A stretch of DNA of 8,000 nt, taken from assembly GCA_005882445.1 (NCBI GenBank), contig VBAN01000390.1:1-8000 (forward strand). Direction: 5' to 3'. Positions 7,113-8,000 of this stretch are shown here, piece after piece. Within the stretch, counting starts at the first letter, position 1. The number at the start of each line of letters is the position of its first letter. The notes below the pieces were generated by a model. That model did not search any database. It was given only the letters and a program-made list of their open reading frames with translations, and had not been told where the DNA came from. Source of the DNA: Candidatus Segetimicrobium genomatis (GTDB lineage: Bacteria > Sysuimicrobiota > Sysuimicrobiia > Sysuimicrobiales > Segetimicrobiaceae). A program made the position numbers and the translations under genes.

Positions 7113-7142
7113 GGGCGACTCCAGACAGTGGAGAAATCGCCC
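7113..7142 (+). repeat. bulged inverted repeat just upstream of the DUF1028 gene
   Basis: GGGCGA (7113-7118) pairs with TCGCCC (7137-7142), and CTCCA (7119-7123) pairs with TGGAG (7129-7133). This gives 11 base pairs with a 5-base loop GACAG and a 3-base AAA bulge on the 3' side. No T-tract follows, so it is not a standard terminator. It ends 3 bases before the GGGGAGG ribosome site and would leave that site free. It could be a processing or stability element in the gap between the permease and DUF1028 genes. Confidence 0.4.
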
Positions 7143-7145
7143 CAT

Positions 7146-7152
7146 GGGGAGG
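7146..7152 (+). promoter_or_regulatory. ribosome-binding site deciding ATG 7161 of the DUF1028 gene
   Basis: GGGGAGG ends 8 bases before ATG 7161. A GTG at 7128 in the same frame falls in the hairpin described above, lacks a comparable site and would add 11 residues that do not look like the family's N-terminus. Confidence 0.6.
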
Positions 7153-7160
7153 CGGAGAGA

Positions 7161-7901
7161 ATGTTGCGGCTGAGTACCTTTTCGATCGCGGCCCGTTGCT
7201 CCCGTACTGGGATGTTTGGCGTCGCGGTGTCGACGGCCGTGCCGGGCGTGGGCAGTCTCTGTCCATTTGCAAAAGCGGGTGTCGGCGCGGTCGCCACGCA
7301 GTCCTGGGTCAATCCCTACCTCGGGATCGATGGGCTCCAACTCCTGGCCCAAGGCCAGAGCGCGCCGGCCGTGCTGGAGCGGTTGTTGGCCAAGGACCCC
7401 GGCCGCGACGTCCGGCAGGTGGGCATCGTCGACAAAAACGGAACAAGCGCCTCCTGGTCGGGTCCTGAGTGTGTCCCCTGGTTCGGCGGGGTGACCGGCC
7501 CGGACTTTGCCGCCCAGGGAAACATGCTGGTGGGTGAAGAGACCGTGCGGACGATGGCTAAGGCCTTCCAAGGCGCCGGGTCCCTGGAACTGCCCGAGCG
7601 CCTGCTGGTGGCGCTGGAGGCCGGCCAGGCCGCCGGTGGCGATAAACGGGGGAGGCAGTCCGCCGCCCTGCTGGTCGTACACACCGAGGAGTATCCGTAC
7701 TGCGAACTTCGGGTGGACGAGCACCGGTATCCGGTCGCGGAGTTGCGGCGTGTCTTCGAAGTGGCGCGCCACCAACTGCTGCCGTTCGTCCGGGGACTCC
7801 CGACCCGGCGAACGCCTCTTGGAGGCATTGGCGCCGATGTGCAGTCCATGCTGCTCACCCCGCCTCCATATCGCCCCGGCGGCGGAGGGGGTGCTCCCTA
7901 G
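7161..7901 (+). CDS. DUF1028 family protein (putative Ntn-type hydrolase)
   Basis: Protein of 246 residues covering the whole DUF1028 domain, with no signal peptide or membrane segment, so probably cytoplasmic. Recognisable blocks are STFSIAAR (5-12), AGVGAVATQ (39-47), a GRDVRQVGIVD strand (81-91), ECVPW (103-107), QGNML (119-123), AGGDKRGRQSAALLVV (158-173) and LRVDEHRYPVAELRR (183-197). The family is known for a fold like N-terminal-nucleophile hydrolases, but its reaction is not established to my knowledge. Many members start MTFSI, which would put a Thr at the processed N-terminus; here that Thr is residue 6. The C-terminus ends in a Pro/Gly-rich tail, without the peptidoglycan-binding domain some relatives carry. 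Its position 88 bases after the peptide permeases suggests a role in handling imported peptides or amides, which is an inference. Confidence 0.88.
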   Translation: MLRLSTFSIAARCSRTGMFGVAVSTAVPGVGSLCPFAKAGVGAVATQSWVNPYLGIDGLQLLAQGQSAPAVLERLLAKDPGRDVRQVGIVDKNGTSASWSGPECVPWFGGVTGPDFAAQGNMLVGEETVRTMAKAFQGAGSLELPERLLVALEAGQAAGGDKRGRQSAALLVVHTEEYPYCELRVDEHRYPVAELRRVFEVARHQLLPFVRGLPTRRTPLGGIGADVQSMLLTPPPYRPGGGGGAP

Positions 7902-8000
7902 GGGGCGCGGGCCGCCGGCGCGAGCAGCGTGCAACTGCTTTCGGCATTCTCCCCGGCGGAGCGCAGGCCTGGCCGTGTAGATCCCTAGTGTTTCGCGATC
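7902..8000. other. right-hand end with no recognisable gene
   Basis: These 99 bases after the DUF1028 stop hold no open frame with a ribosome site, no terminator-like hairpin followed by T residues and no promoter pair that I can defend. A short CTCC-CCGGC-GGAG fold is too small to call. Confidence 0.5.

Noticed and set aside
6909..7934. Long - strand frame opposite the DppC tail and DUF1028 gene
   Set aside because: Composition-driven shadow; the + strand frames have clear family motifs throughout.
1..8000. Search by eye for CRISPR repeats, tRNA or rRNA genes, insertion sequences and phage genes
   Set aside because: No direct repeat array, RNA gene structure, transposase motif or phage protein was seen.

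Overview
The window is a GC-rich bacterial segment in which every gene lies on the + strand, in one run of closely spaced reading frames. Strong AGGAGG-type ribosome sites, a TTG start, a Tat-type leader on the peptide-binding protein and a DUF1028 gene beside a Dpp-type transporter all suggest a soil or sediment bacterium of a high-GC lineage (for example Chloroflexota, Armatimonadota-like groups, Rokubacteria or Actinomycetota). The sequence alone does not settle which.

Positions 1-3364 hold a ribose/xylose-type (CUT2) ABC importer in the order ATPase - permease - binding protein. The tandem ATPase is cut by the left window edge. The permease is interrupted by an in-frame TGA at 2137-2139, and the same frame continues beyond it with the remaining conserved family sequence to a second stop at 2326-2328. 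The permease also looks about 17 residues short between its first two membrane segments. The binding protein (2396-3364) is intact and has a signal peptide.

Positions 3427-7072 hold the non-ATPase parts of a dipeptide/oligopeptide (Dpp/Opp) importer: a Tat-leader SBP_bac_5 binding protein, a DppB-type permease and a DppC-type permease, the last two joined by an ATGA overlap. No DppD/DppF ATPase is present in the window. Positions 7161-7901 encode a DUF1028 protein, a family with the Ntn-hydrolase fold that is often found near peptide transporters. The last 99 bases hold no recognisable gene.

No convincing promoter or intrinsic terminator was found. Two GC-rich inverted repeats, each with a 3-base bulge, lie in the gaps after the peptide-binding gene and before the DUF1028 gene. 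They are candidates for mRNA processing or stability elements. The simplest reading is a solute-uptake operon that joins a probably damaged sugar importer to a peptide importer and a putative peptide-processing enzyme. No clearly new system was found. The broken CUT2 permease and the peptide-permease/DUF1028 grouping are the points most worth checking.
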